In this document: positions 1-13,160 of the stretch, piece after piece | Position numbering within the stretch: the stretch's first letter is position 1 | Layout: every line of letters starts with the position of its first letter | Assembly: GCA_014898415.1 (NCBI GenBank) | Contig: RCTD01000026.1 | Location: forward strand, 558,001 to 622,000 | Length of the DNA stretch: 64,000 bases | Source: Stromatinia cepivora | Taxonomy: Eukaryota > Ascomycota > Leotiomycetes > Helotiales > Sclerotiniaceae | Direction of reading: 5' to 3' | Notes under the pieces: generated by a model | Seen by the model: only the letters and a program-made list of their open reading frames with translations | The model's database searches: none | Told to the model about the DNA's origin: nothing | Made by a program: the position numbers and the translations under genes

Positions 1-736
1 CAATGAACTAATAGATATAAACAAATATCAATAACAAATAAAAAATGTAATTCATTCAATAGTATATATCCAATTAGATATAGTATTCTCAATTAGAAGA
101 TTTTTACAATTTATGGCAAAACCAGCAAAACATTATCTTATAGCTTTGAAGAATCTAATATGATATTTATAATCAACAATCAAACAAAAGCTATAGTTCG
201 GATTAAAAAGAATACAATCTGATATCTACAAAAAATATAATATACCTAATAATACAATAAAGATATATACAAATATAGATTGGATTAATAACAAATATAA
301 CCGGAAAAGTGTTTCAAGGGGAGTTGTAATATTCTATAGAGACTTTATATTATGGACTAACAAAAAACAAGTATCTATAATTACCTTTAATACAGAATTA
401 GAATATATTGCAATAATAATGTTCATCAAATAAGAAAAATGGATTGTATAAATACTCAAAGATCTATTCAGATTAAGTTATATTAAAAAGAATAAAAATA
501 CGATTCAAATACTTAATAATAATCAAAACGCTTTAGCTTTAATCAAGAACCCATATTTGTATAAACAATCCAAACATATAAATATCAATTATCATTTCAT
601 TAAAAACTTGATAGAAAAGAAGAAAATCGTTACTAATTATATCAATACATATAATATAATTGCCAACGAAATAACAAAACTTTATACAAGGATTGCTTTC
701 AAAAGGTTCAAGAAAATGTTAGAATTAATAGCTTAA
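1..736 (+). pseudogene. copia pol relic: RT end and RNase H
   Basis: Degenerate C-terminal part of a copia polyprotein. In the intact family this domain degrades the RNA strand of the RNA/DNA hybrid during reverse transcription. Readable segments align along their length with the RNase H ORF at 56087-56371. Stops such as the TAA at about 431 sit where the sister copies have CAA-like codons or their own stops. The pol stop lies 33 bp before the LTR, as in the other copies. Confidence 0.85.
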
Positions 737-768
737 AAGGATCGAATAGGATATCCTCAATAAAGGAA

Positions 769-934
769 TATTGGAAATGAAACCATTATAGGATTAGAAT
801 TGAGATTACAAAACCACAATGGTATATAGATCATATTTGGGGATAATTTTAATTCTACTTTTATTAGAATTATAAATCCTTAGTTCAACCTATATAGTCA
901 ATAATACTACTACTTCCTGCACCAAAAGTCAAAA
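769..934 (+). repeat. copia 3' LTR (166 bp)
   Basis: Begins TATTGGAAATGA and ends CCAAAAGTCAAAA. These are mutated forms of the family termini TGTTGGAAATGA and CCAAAAGTTAACA seen in the cleaner solo copy at 20934-21099. The length is exactly that of the other five LTR copies in the window. Confidence 0.92.
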
Positions 935-3052
935 TTTGTATATATACTGATTGCTTTGGGATACGAAAACCAAATAATTCCCAGAAGAAAGATGACTTTG
1001 AATAGTAATCATATAATTGAAACTCAGATGGATTGATTTGAGTTCTAGATATTTCAATCCTTATAATACGAATTTTTTTAGGTATTTATTCAAAATTATA
1101 AATCCGTAAATCCTTTATAAATCGATCAGATGAATATATAGAATACAATAATCTTTATAATGATTGGATTTCTTTTACAGAATACTTTGATTAATTATTC
1201 CAATATATATACTTCCTTTTAGAATATTGAAATTAATCGATTAAAACAATCTTTAAATCATTTTTGTATATATTATAAAGAACTTCGATAATACAATCAA
1301 TAGGTTTATACTTTATATTCTTTATATCAATATATTCGGTAAGATCAGGATCTGTATTATTATTACAGATATCTCTTTAAATAATATCAATATCTTTATT
1401 TATAAGATATAATTATTTTTCAATAAAAAAGTTGGCTTCTTTAGTTTCTTTAATAAAAAGATTGACCAATATTTGTATATCTTTATTGTATATTTTATCT
1501 TTATTATTTAAAGGATTAAATAAATTGAATAATCCTAGATCGATTTCTTTATTTTTATTATTATTCTTTAGATCTATATTTACCCCTAAAACCAATTCAT
1601 TTATAAGTAGTAAATCTGAAATATATTTGATGAATAAATTAAGGGCTTTTCGATCTATAAAAATAAATAAATGAATGAAATCTTTATAATTGTTTTCGTT
1701 TTGAATAATCATTTTATCCATTTCGGTATAATTTTATAAATCAAAAATTCTAATAAATTGTTTAAGTTCTTTTATAATATAAATATCAATTATTCGATTA
1801 ATAGAATTCATATAATAAATAAATTCCTTATTAAACGTTATATTTCGAATAATAATAACTTTATCAAATTTGAGTATTCATATACAATAGATCAATATAT
1901 TTGGGATATAATCTATTAAATATCTAATATATACTCGAGGATTGGTTTTGTATTATTTCCTATTAATTTTAGCTTTTTTATTCTTATCCAAAAAATAAGT
2001 TCGATATCTATATCTATAAATTCCGTTTCAATTGAGATAGAGATTATAAAATATTTTCTCTACAAAGAAAAAATTATCTTTACGAAAATAATTACAGAAT
2101 TATATATTGAGTACCTTATTGAACGATTTGAAGGATTTAGTTTTCAAAGAATTTATATTATATAAATAAATAGCAATTTGTATTACTTTTATCTATAATT
2201 TATTCAATAAATCTATTATAATCTATATTTTTATTTATTTTGTGATTATTTTTTGTTCTATATATTCTAATCCTCTATTGGATTCGTATATATGAGGTGG
2301 GGGTGATTCGAATTCAATATCTTCTTATTTGATCTATTTCTCAAATCATATTGGTCTTATAATTCCAATAACAAATATATTATTATCCTACTTAATCATT
2401 ATGATTGTTAAGCTATACTTATAATAAACCCAGGCTACAAAGTTTTAAATAATTATAAATATTTCGTTTTATATTTTGTAATAGATTAAATATAAAAAGA
2501 TCTTGTTATAAAATATTTCTTTAATCAATAAAAGCTATAATACATTATTATATTTTTTATCGAAATCAAAAAGATCCCATTGGATTTTATAAAAGAATCG
2601 AGATGATTAGCGACCACTTAAAGCACGAGAAATAATTTGTTTTGTATGAATACAAATATAATCGGCGTAATTAGAATGAATGATATCTTTTATTTTGATA
2701 TTTTATATTACAAATATTAAATATTCAAAAGTTTCCTTTTCCAAATGCCTGGAGCATTTATACTATATTTCATTTGTATCTTCTTTTAGAAAAGATAGAT
2801 TATAAGAATGATAGAATATTTTGTTTATTTTTCTGTTTATTGTTGAATATATTATAAAAGAGTTATTTATAGGAATAGATAAAAGAACATTCGAATAAAT
2901 AGAAAGTAATTTGTATTTTAAGAATACAAGATTTTCAATATAAATATATTAAGCAATTATTATGCTATTTGTATAATCTTCTTTACAAAAAGTATAATTA
3001 TATTTTAAAAATTATAAACTGATTTTCTTCAATCGAATCTTTGAAATAATAT
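935..3052. other. AT-rich degenerate sequence, no gene recognised
   Basis: About 2.1 kb of very AT-rich DNA between the copia LTR and the Ty3-A 5' LTR. Open frames on both strands near 1413-1721 are lysine/isoleucine/asparagine-rich and overlap each other, as expected of low-complexity AT sequence. No catalytic motif, LTR terminus or inverted repeat could be recognised. It is probably an older RIP-mutated repeat. Confidence 0.5.
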
Positions 3053-3344
3053 TGTGAGAAAGTTGGGATATCAAGGCCTAACACATAGCTAGTTCGTAAT
3101 CATATAATTATATAACTCTTCGTAGTTAGATATAAGAGAGGGCTTTGCTCCTCTTTTCTTGAAAGAAATCAATCGTTTTTCTATTAGTCTTTTTGTACTT
3201 TATTTATATATAATCTAAATCATTATCTAAATTTATTAGTTTTATTATTTAAAGCCTTTACAATATAATTTGATCAATTCCAATTCCTATTTCCTTTTGT
3301 AGTATATTATCAGGATGTATATATCTCGATCTACTTTTTTCACA
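3053..3344 (+). repeat. Ty3-A 5' LTR
   Basis: Starts TGTGAGAAAGTTGGGATATC and ends CTTTTTTCACA. It aligns end to end with the 3' LTR at 12871-13160 and the cleaner LTR at 62569-62859. The conserved GATATAAGAGAGGGCTTTGC at about 3128 may belong to the core promoter (inference). Confidence 0.93.
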
Positions 3345-3345
3345 A

Positions 3346-3369
3346 TAATGATCTACATTGGATTCGAAT
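3346..3369 (+). promoter_or_regulatory. Ty3-A primer-binding site (mutated)
   Basis: The position starts one base after the LTR. It is a RIP-altered version of 62861-62884, which reads TGGTGATCCACGCCGGATTC and continues GAAC. The reverse complement has a GTTCGAATCC T-loop and ends in CCA, so it matches the 3' end of a tRNA. The acceptor strand implied is GTGGATC plus discriminator A; the tRNA identity was not assigned. Confidence 0.8.
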
Positions 3370-4026
3370 TGTATAATTTATATTGTATAAATATATTTAT
3401 AAGGAAACCATAATTGAAAAGAAAATAGAATTAGCAATTTGTAAATAGGGGAATAAAATTGATCTTGAAAGGATCCCTTTCAAAAATATGAGATTATTAA
3501 ACTTTGAATGAAGAAGTTTTAATTATCGAAGTTCGCTTATTCATATTTACCCACTATATCGAAAATAAATCATTTTTTAGTAGAATCATTATTTTATTTT
3601 CCATTTTGAAAGGAATATATCGATGAAGATCCTACTCGGGGATATAACTAATAATATCAAAAGTATATTAGAACTCCAAATATAATAAAATCCTTATTTA
3701 TAAATAAATCATTTATCTTTACAAATAAAAAAACTCTAATTCCGAAAATGATCTTGATTAAATGCAACCAATTATATTGAAGAATCTTAAATGCCTTATA
3801 TACCTTTAAAATTATTTAAATATTTAAATATATATTGAAACAATAGAAAGAATTGAATATAATATATTAAATTATTATTCTTGATATCAATAATCAAAAA
3901 TTTAAGATATATCTTAAAAAACTTTTAGTTAAAGGATTTAAGATTCATATATTTTTTTAGAAAAAGAAAAACTTTAGGAAGGATTATATATACTTTTCCT
4001 TTTCTTTTAAAGATTTATTAAAGGAA

Positions 4027-5640
4027 AATTATAAATACTGAAAATTATCGAAAACTAAATATTGAATTAGATTCTAATAAATCGGATATTTTTCAATTAA
4101 GTTATAATAATATAATAAATAACTTTGATCTGTCTACAAGATTGAATCTCCTATAAGATGCTCCTTAAAGATCAAAGAATAATATCATTGCTTCAATTAT
4201 CAATCTTCTTGAATTCATTGAAGAACTCTTTATTAATGGTAATAGAAATCTTATCAAAAAAGAAAAAAAAACAAAGAAAATCAAAAAAGAAAAAGAAGTA
4301 AATCAATAATAACAAAACCCATCAAAAATTCCATTTGTTATTTATATTAAGGATTATATATATATATTCTCTATTATATTATATATTAAAAATATTGTTG
4401 TCTTTATTTTCAATAGGATCAATATATCTGATTTCTTTATAATTTGGGATATCTTACAAATTGATTGTAATATATTCGATAAAGAAATGTGAATTCGACT
4501 TTTTTGGTATTACAATTATGTCATTATTATCCAAATCAAATTTATACTGGAATATAATTTTATTAGATACAATTGGAAAGGAAGGTTGAGATCAATATTA
4601 CTTCGATGCTTTTGTGATTATAATATCTAGCAAATAACAGGTATCCGAAACTTTCTTGATCAATTTGTTGATAATTAGTGCAACAAAAATGAAGGGGATT
4701 ATAATGCAAACCCAATAATGATGAAGGATTATATTGCCAAGTTCGCGCTTTCGGCTACTCAACTTATTGACAGAGGACACTATGGATGAAATCATTGACC
4801 TCTTGGATAAGCTCAGCATGAATCATTTAAGAGCGAGAGTCAAAGGTACAAGGGATTCGAAGTTATCCTTCTTATTATTATAATGTCAAATTATTCATTG
4901 AGGAAGTAATACAAAATACAATGATTATTTTATTCAAAATGAACAAAAAGGGATTCTTCTTGATATAAATGAAGCTTACAAAAAGGATTATCTTTATTAT
5001 TATTGTTTTGAAAGACTTCTTTATAATGATGATTATATTATAAAACAAAATTGCTTTAAGAAGATCGATGATATTAATATTGGATTATATTATTATAATG
5101 AATATAAAATCTTTATATTTGATCCTAAAGGATATTCTAATTCTTTTCTAATCTTCAAGTAAAAGGACTCCTTAGAGAGTTATCAGGTTGAAATATATGC
5201 AAAAACTTATAGGTTTGGCCAGCAAAAGAAGCGATTGAAGAAACCCAATGTTAAGGATGGCTCGCCGAATCTCGGAGTATCTAGTATCGAAATCGTAAGG
5301 GATACATTTGTAAATAATATCAATTATCAAGGAAGGGAAATTATTATGTTAATGTAATTACTTAGCCTAAAGAAGCCTCAAAGCTATAAAGCCGATCATC
5401 TAAAAAGTCTAAATCGATAGGATGGAACGGAATTGATAAGCCCTAAAAATCGTTAAGCATTTCTCGAAAGGTATTATTCAAAATAATAAATCAAATTGAA
5501 AGAGAAAGGTTAGAAAAAGAATTCTTTAATAAAAATGAAATCATAGATATTAATGAAAGCGAAGAAGACGAAGCAAAAGAATCTCAGGGAGGGAAGGGCT
5601 TTCCTGAATCTGATGAGAATGATATAATGTAAAAGGATAG
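4027..5640 (+). pseudogene. Ty3-A gag relic
   Basis: Capsid-like region, which in a working element would form the virus-like particle. The first part aligns with the better preserved copy beginning at ATG 63549. It has an Asn/Ser/Glu-rich N-terminus, a Lys/Glu-rich stretch near 4260-4310, then the region corresponding to the typical Gag motif (Phe-Asn-Gly-x-Asp-Val-Ser-Asp-Phe-Leu in the other copy). The start codon is ATA here, and many CAA/CAG positions are stops. No zinc knuckle was recognised. The 3' limit is approximate. Confidence 0.7.
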
Positions 5641-8600
5641 AATATCCAATTTTTGTATTAGATCTTTAAGAATAAAGAAGCAAGTATTAATTATTATTTA
5701 TATTATAGAATCCCTGATAGAAATCTTGGAATGGATTTACAAAATCGAAATCCTGATAATAATTGGGATAGTTTTTATATATATATCAGATTTTCTTAAA
5801 CAAACTTTTAAGAAAGCATTAATTGTAGATATCGAAGAATGAAAAGAGCTTTTCAGAAATTCAGAAATTCCTATCGAAAAAGCTACAATAGTTTTAATAA
5901 TTATTAATCATTTAAATGTCTTCTTTAATTATCAATTAAAAGAGATATATAATATATTTATTATCATTATAATCCTTATAGATAAGAATATCAAGATTAA
6001 TAATATTATCGATTCAGGATCGATAATCAATATGATGAGTCTGGAAGTTGTAAGAGAATTGGGATTCATAATATACGAATATAAGGCGATAATGATTATT
6101 CTTAATAAAAATGCTATTACTTTATATAAATTGATTAAAGATATGAAAATCAATTTTAAAAGAGTTAAGAATGTTATCGATATCTTTATTTTGAATAACG
6201 CTAAAGATTCATTGCTATTGGGGATGCTATATCTGTTTATAGAAAAGATTGATTTTGAATATAAAAGAGATGAATAGATTATATAGATTATTGATAATAA
6301 TAATATTAATAGAATTGGTTATTAGATGATTGGATCAAAATACAAAGTAGATATTATAAAAACTGATCTTGAAAAATCGGGAAAAGAATAAATAATGCAA
6401 ATCCTAGGGATTGTATTGGTGATTTTTTAAAAGTCCTAAATGTTATTAAAATTGAAGGGAAATTTAAAGAATTTATTAAAAACCATTTCCCAGAACTTTT
6501 AATTGGTATCCTAAATTTTAAAATGATTTTAAATTCTATAGAATTCAATATTAATATTATTCGAATTGATTTTGATTTTGATATTGAAGATATATTTGAT
6601 AATATTGAAGACTTAGAATTAAAGGGATTTTAAGAATACTTTGTTGTTAATAATATTTATTTTGATTTAAAAGAATTTAGGGTAGAAAATGATACCTAAA
6701 AAAAATTAATCAATATCAAATCTGAAATTCTTATTTCAATTAATAATATATATATAAGAAAAAGAAGGATAAAATGAAACCTTTGAATAAAATAGAATAT
6801 ATCGATAAAGAGATCCCAGAAAATAATCTTAATTAATTGGAATTGGAATATACAAAATATTCTAAATATCAATTATCAAATTCCTTTTCGAAGTATTTGA
6901 TATTATATTTCGATATTAGATCTAAAGGTTTCCAATTGATACAAAAATGTTTAGTATTATTAAATATCGGAAATATATTTTAGGAATATAAAAAGAAACT
7001 TCTTTTTATATTATTACAGAATCAAAAAGCAATATTAGCTTTTGATTAAATTGAAGCCGGCAATATCAAACCTTCAATTACTCTGTCTTAGATTATCAAA
7101 ATAATATTATATAAGATTTAACAAATTCTTGGTTTTATATTCTTTAAAGTCCTTTTACCAATAGTTATCAAAATGATAAGAGATTATATTAAACGAGGTG
7201 TATTAAAGGAAGAAGAAGAATTGTATCGAAATCCTTAATATCTAATTAAGTAAAGCAAGGCTGGTAAATACTGCATCATTATTGTAATAATAAAAGCAAA
7301 TACTATAACCCTATGAAATACAAATATACCTTCAAATTTAAAGGAATTTGCTGAATAAATGATTAGATATTTATTAATATTCTTGATTGACTTTTTCTCT
7401 GTATATGATCAAATATCTTTAAATAAGAAGAGTAAAGATATTATTATTATTATAATTCTTTTTAATCTAATAAGATTTATTATTCTATTATAAAGGGCTA
7501 TTAATTCGATCATTTAATTTGTAAGGATTGTATTAAAAATACTATGGAATATTATACCTAATATTGCTATACTTTATTTGAATGATATTAAAATTAAGGG
7601 TCCCAGAATTCGATATAATAAAATTGAAGTTGAATCTGGATTAAATAAATTTGTTATCGAATATCTGAAAAATCTGAATACTATAATAGAATATATTAAA
7701 TATACAGAATATATTATCAATATCAAATCCAAATGATATTACAATGAAATCCGAATTGCCAATTATTATATCAATTTTGAAAGAAGAAATCCTGATATTG
7801 TTAAAATCATTAAGATAATTGAATAGCTATCTTACTCGAACAATTATAAAATTAAAATGTTCTTTGGAGTATATATCTTTTATCAATTTTGGATAAAGAA
7901 TTTCGTTATTATTATAGAATCTTTTTATATATTATTAAAGAAAGATATAGAATTTATTTAGACTATTAATTATAATACTATAATAATCTTATTAAAAGAT
8001 AAATTAATTTTGATCTTAATATTTCTTTTGTTAACTTATTTATTTGAAACCGGAATTATTATATTCGTTATCGATACTAATTTAGTAGAATAAAGAGCTG
8101 TTCTAGATCAAATGTATAATGATAAGCCTTATATTATTATTAGGTATAAAAGTAATATATAGAATTATACCGAACAGAATTATAATATCATTAAAAAAGA
8201 ATATAAAAGAGTACTTAAAACTCTACAAAAATGTAAAAGGGATTTTTATAATATTTATTTCCTTTTAGAAATTGATATAAATATATTTGTAATTTAGTTA
8301 AATAAAGCAGCTATAAATCTATTTGATGCTTTGATTACAAAATGGATTATTTGGATCAGATTTTTCGATTTTGATATCAAATATATTTCTAAAAACAAAA
8401 ACATTATTGTAGATATTTTATTACAATGATCGCAAATTGCTTCAAATAATATTAACGAGGAATATAAAGAAGATATTGATAATTCGATTATTACAAATCT
8501 GAATTTGTTATAGAAAGATCCAATAATAAATATAAATAGCTCCAAAATTTTAAGATTATCTTAAATTTTGGAAAATGGAAATAAAAAAATACAAATGATT

Positions 8601-9890
8601 ATTTAATATATTATTATACTATAAAAATCCAAAAATATATTAATAAAGGATTAACAAACTTTCAAAAAAGAAGCTTTTAATTTTTATATAAGGGATCGCT
8701 ATTTATTCAGAATCCGGGAAGATAGGTTATCTCCCGTCTATATAATAACAAACAACAATTTAATCGAAAAAGCAAAAATTATAATTCGAATATATAAAGA
8801 ATTGGATCATAAAAGTTTAGAGTTATTATATATTAAAATGTATAATTGTTATTGATGAAATAGGATATATAAAAATATGAAAAATTGGATGATTTTTTAT
8901 TCCATTTGTTAATTCAGATTATCCAAATAAATAAATAAATTAATGATTATTATTTAAATCTTAGATATTTGGTATAAAATTGATATAGATATTATAAAAA
9001 TGTTTAACAATTATAGATTCAAATATTTTATTGTTTTAAAAAAAGATCTGAATGATTAAATGAAAATTAAAGCTTTATAGAATATTATCTCGGAAATAAT
9101 TATCAAATTCCTTTATAAAATAGTTTATCATTATGATCTCTTTGAAGAAATTATTATAAATAAAAGACCTAAGAATAAAGGCGTTGTATTTGCTTATTAC
9201 AAAAAGTATAAAGTCAACAAAATCAAGATATCAATCTATCATCTATAAATCAATAGAATAATAGAAAAAGATTATTATCCTATTGTAGAAGCATTTTCCC
9301 GCTTATTACGAAAAAGGTATAAATAGTCTGAATAATTGGAAATAATATTATTCATTGATCATATTTCAATTTATAAATTAATAAACAAAACATTATTTGA
9401 ATTGATCTATAAACAGAAAACTATATTGCCTTTTGAAACTATATATACGATTTGAAGGATTCTTAATTAGGAAAGTATACAAACCCAAAAAGATTTATTG
9501 ATTATTAAAGTATAATAATTAAAAATATTAAATGAAGATATTAAGGAAATAATCTTTTACAAATAATGTTACAAAGAAAATAATAAATTTCGATGTAATC
9601 TCGATTACAAAATATTGGATAAGAATATTCGAATTAAAAATATAATTCTATATTATAATCTTTAATCAAAAATCGATACATTTTATAATACAAAATTTGT
9701 TTTCAAATAATATAGATCTTATAAAGTAATAAAGAAATTGGAAGGTTTTTCTATATATACTCTTGAAGAAATGGATGGTATTCTATTTAATAGAATCTAT
9801 ATAAATATTTATCTCAAAAAATATGTTTTGTATTTAGATCTCTTTATAAATAACAATTCTAAAGATTTGTATGAATAAATAAATCAAAGG
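5640..9890 (+). pseudogene. Ty3-A pol relic: protease, RT, RNase H, integrase
   Basis: Degenerate polyprotein. The aspartic protease lies at about 5990-6275, with the active-site triad as Asp-Ser-Gly in the string IIDSGSIINMMS. The RT at about 7140-7620 has GKY(C/R) near 7265, IDFFSVYDQISL near 7390, and LYLNDIKIKG near 7570; the last is the YxDD box with its first Asp changed to Asn, a G-to-A change expected of RIP. RNase H follows at about 8000-8450. The integrase at about 8780-9850 has the HHCC-type start (DHKSLELLY...) and a D,D-35-E-like core. TAA, TAG and TGA codons break every part. The motif order is Ty3-type, and the RT resembles the fungal lineage with an Asp-Asp-Ile-x-Val-Lys-Gly box. 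Confidence 0.82.
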
Positions 9891-9929
9891 AATTGAGTTT
9901 TTAAGTATTCATAATCTTCCAAATAAAAG

Positions 9930-12770
9930 ATGATAAATAATCAAGAATTATTCTTTGCTTAATCGTAAGACAATATAGAACTAAAAGGAAAAAAACAAAT
10001 ATAATAAACCAAAAAAGAATTGTTACTGTAAGCTTTTGATTATCAATTAAGAAGTTCGATAAGGAAAGCCTTATAATCCTTGGGAGGGGAAGGATATTTG
10101 AATCCTTTTTGAAAAAATTTATTATACCATCGATTTCCTATCCTTAAAATCTGTAGATTTACTCTCGATAACCTTGGATTTCTAAAAGAATATCACAAAA
10201 ACGAAAATCCCTTTGAAATTCAATAAAGGGATAAACTTATCCGTGAAATAATTACTGTAGAAATTGTCCTAATACCCCTCAACAATAATAATGATGAAAA
10301 GGAATCTAATACTAAAGAACGATTGAAAATAATTACCATACTAGATATCCTTTATGTATACCGACTTTTTCATTCTTAAGTGATTGTATTAATTTCGGAG
10401 TTTATAACTGTAAATATCGACAAATAGGAAAAGAAAGATTATCATTTTGATTTTTCGAAAAAAGCCTCTTTTTATCTATCTATTCTGAACAAATTCGTAT
10501 TTCGTTATTATATGGTTGATTACAATACTGAACTTATTTCAAATAATAATAATTCAGCCTCCGACAATTTTAAAATAATCTTAAATTCTTTATAGAAACT
10601 GAAAAACTGTTTTTGCGATTTAAATTATCAGTTTGAAAAAGAATAATACTTTTTAATGGATAACGGATATATTATCAATTAAATAAGATGGAAAATTATT
10701 ATATCGTTAGAAAAGCAAATCATTATGGATGCTTTATATATATATTATTTGTATACTCTGATAAAGCTTTTCGATTTAAAATCGAAGTATATTTCGATTA
10801 AAGAATTACGAAACAAATTGATTATTATTATCAGCAACTAAAAGTGTATTAATGAAATAAGGTTGACAAAGATATTCTACCCTTGATTCTATTTATATCA
10901 ATCCTTAACTTTAGAACAATTAAAGTAAACCCTCAGCCCTAATCGATTCGGCCCAATAAAGAGCTTCTATTCCTTTGATTTTAATGAAACTTTTAAAGAT
11001 AATCTTCTTCTATTAGGATCATTAAATAAAGAATCCTTTGAGAACCAATTTACCCTATATATTCCTTTATTTCAGTATATCTTCAAATAAAGAAATAAGT
11101 TCGATCTGTGAAATATTTACGAAAATATTTTCGTTATTTACGAATAGCATTTCCGCGGAATCTTTAAAGAAAATCTGTTCCCGAATTGTTACTTTTCGAT
11201 CATTCAATTCCTTTTAAAATATAATCCTGTATTATAGTATATTGTTATCTATATTCAAAAGAATAAAGAATTCCGTTTTGTATCAATACCTTTATCTATA
11301 TTATATTTTTCTGATTATAATAAAAAGTTTAATCTTTGTTATTCCTTTTTTATTCTTTTCTATTTAATTTCTAAGGGCAAATGAAAGGAAGTTTCAAAAA
11401 AAATGATTATTATAATCGATCTTTCTAAATCAGAGGAATCGATTAAAAGCTTTTATAAAGAATATCAAATCCTTATTCTTTATAAATTAAATAACAATAA
11501 TAATTTAATTCGGGAATTTCTAAAGAAGTATTCTTTTATTTATCAATTATAGTATAATCTTGATTAAACAATAAAAAAAGAAGCTTTCCAGAAGGCCAAA
11601 TAAGAGAATCAGTTTTGTTGGAGGACCTTGATTAGATCTGAATTCTGAATAATTGTAATACAATCAGATATCATTTTGAAATATACCGGCTCTCCTGGAT
11701 CCTATGGATCAATTTTGGTACCGATCTCCTATCTAATTATAATTTTGGACAAAAAGAATATAAAGGATAATAACTTTTACAAAAACCTTTGAAGATCTTT
11801 TCAAAATCAGATTTTTTTTTTTGAATTAAATGAATTTAATAAAGAAAATCTTTATATTTCTTAATCCTTTTCTTTTAATATTAATTTTATTTTATAAGAT
11901 TATCTTTCTATAATTATTTTAGGATATTTATTTTAGGATTCTAATATTGTTAAAGAAATAACAAACAGATTATTCGAAACTAATAATAATGAATTCGAGC
12001 TTTAATATAAATAATAATATAATCTTGCAATAACAGATCTAGCCATTCAATTTGAAGTATTCCAAGATAAAGAAAAGCAATGAAGAGATCAATCATTATT
12101 TATAAATTATAATATATCTTTACAAAAACAAAAAGCTTTTTGTAATAAAGATTTCAAAGATAATGAATTCCTTAATAAAGAAAATACTGATAATTAAAAG
12201 ATTATAAATCTAATTGATAAAGAATCCCCTACTGGGAAATCTCAATTTATATTAAAAAAGTTTATTGAAAAAGGAAAAAAAATTGTAAAACGAAAACTAA
12301 TTCAGAACCAATCTATATTACTATTTAATCCATCCCCAACTAGATCTTTTAGAATATAAAATACTATTTCAATCCCTAATACAAATTGTAAACCAAATGA
12401 AGAATAAATAAATTATTTTTTAACAAAGAAGCCTTTTACAAGATTTAACAATAAAAAAAAGGATTATTTCTTTAATACTAAATAAAAATTTATAATACCA
12501 AAAACCGTTACTCGTTATTCAAATCGTATTCAAGAATCATCAAAAAGTCCGATTACAAGTACGAAATCTATTGCAAAGTATTCGATTAAATATTCAAGAA
12601 AGACTGGAAGTGGAAAGGACAATGAAAATACTTCTCAGGAATTTGAAATTCCTATCGAATTTGATAGAGAAGCAATAAAAGCAGATTTAGACTAATAAGA
12701 ACCTGGAGTATATTGTTTTCTTAAGATAATCTTAAAAATTACTTATTGCTTTAGTTTGCTGATATTCTAA
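9930..12770 (+). pseudogene. Ty3-A third ORF after integrase, about 946 codons, unknown
   Basis: A single reading frame can be followed from ATG 9930 to TAA 12768-12770 without any frame change. It is interrupted only by stops that C-to-T or G-to-A changes would make (TAA, TAG, occasional TGA). Checked points far apart, such as the codons at 10260, 10935 and 12657, are in the same frame. The conceptual product is large; its C-terminal third is basic and rich in Lys, Asn, Gln and Ser. No protease, RT, integrase, chromodomain or membrane-anchor pattern was recognised, so it does not look like a clear envelope gene. It begins about 40 bp after integrase and ends about 85 bp before the purine tract, so it is an integral part of the element. 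The function is unknown. Confidence 0.7.
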
Positions 12771-12855
12771 TTGGTTTTCCTTAATTTAATTGTTTTTTGA
12801 TTTTTTTGATTTTTATCTTTTGTAGTTATCTTGAGGTCAAATAGAACATATATTT

Positions 12856-12870
12856 TGGGGAAGGGAAGGG
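12856..12870 (+). promoter_or_regulatory. Ty3-A polypurine tract
   Basis: GGGGAAGGGAAGGG lies directly against the 3' LTR, the position where plus-strand DNA synthesis is primed. It stands out sharply from the AT-rich surroundings. Confidence 0.85.
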
Positions 12871-13160
12871 TATAAGAAAGTTGGGATATCAAAGTCTAAT
12901 ATATAATTAATTTGTATCATATGATCATATGATTTTTCGTAATTAGATATAAAAAAGGGCTCTGTTCCCCTCTTCTTAAAAGAATCAATCGTTTTTCTAT
13001 TAGTTTTTTTGTACCCTATTTGTATACAATCTAAATCATTATCTAAACCTATTAGTTTTATTACTTGAAATCTTTATAATATAATCTGATCAATTCCAAT
13101 TCCTATTTCCCCTTACAGCGTACTATCGGGACGCACGTATCTCGACCTACCTCTTTTACA
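12871..13160 (+). repeat. Ty3-A 3' LTR
   Basis: Starts TATAAGAAAGTTGGGATATC (mutated TGTGAG...) and ends CTCTTTTACA. It is co-linear with the LTRs at 3053 and 62569. The last about 100 bp are clearly less mutated than the matching part of the 5' LTR. Confidence 0.92.

Larger units (their letters stand above)
1..934 (+). mobile_element. Ty1/copia element, 3' part (truncated by window start)
   Basis: The sequence matches the 3' end of the complete copia elements at 51086-56569 (same strand) and 29855-35342 (opposite strand). It contains the end of the reverse transcriptase, the RNase H region and one 166-bp LTR. The pol frame ends at a TAA at 734-736. The RNase H part keeps the copia pattern of an Asn-Asn-Gln stretch, then Lys-His-Ile-(Asn/Asp)-Ile-x-Tyr-His-Phe-Ile, but in-frame TAA codons elsewhere make it non-functional. 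The base changes are C-to-T and G-to-A, consistent with RIP. The rest of the element lies to the left of the window. Confidence 0.9.
3053..13160 (+). mobile_element. Complete Ty3/gypsy element, family A (10.1 kb, RIP-inactivated)
   Basis: The element is bounded by LTRs of 292 and 290 bp. The family termini TGTGA...TCACA form a 5-bp inverted repeat, best seen in the copy at 62569. Its order is 5' LTR, a primer-binding site one base later, gag, protease, reverse transcriptase, RNase H, integrase, a long extra ORF, a purine tract and the 3' LTR; integrase after RT makes it Ty3-type. ATAT flanks both ends (3049-3052 and 13161-13164), which could be a target duplication but is low in information. 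Every frame is broken by RIP-type stops, so no product is possible. At 10.1 kb it is longer than typical fungal Ty3 elements because of about 2.9 kb after integrase. Confidence 0.9.

Noticed and set aside
1413..1721. 102-codon minus-strand ORF in AT-rich DNA
   Set aside because: Overlapped by an equally open plus-strand frame and made of Ile/Lys/Asn/Leu; no motif, so not called as a gene.
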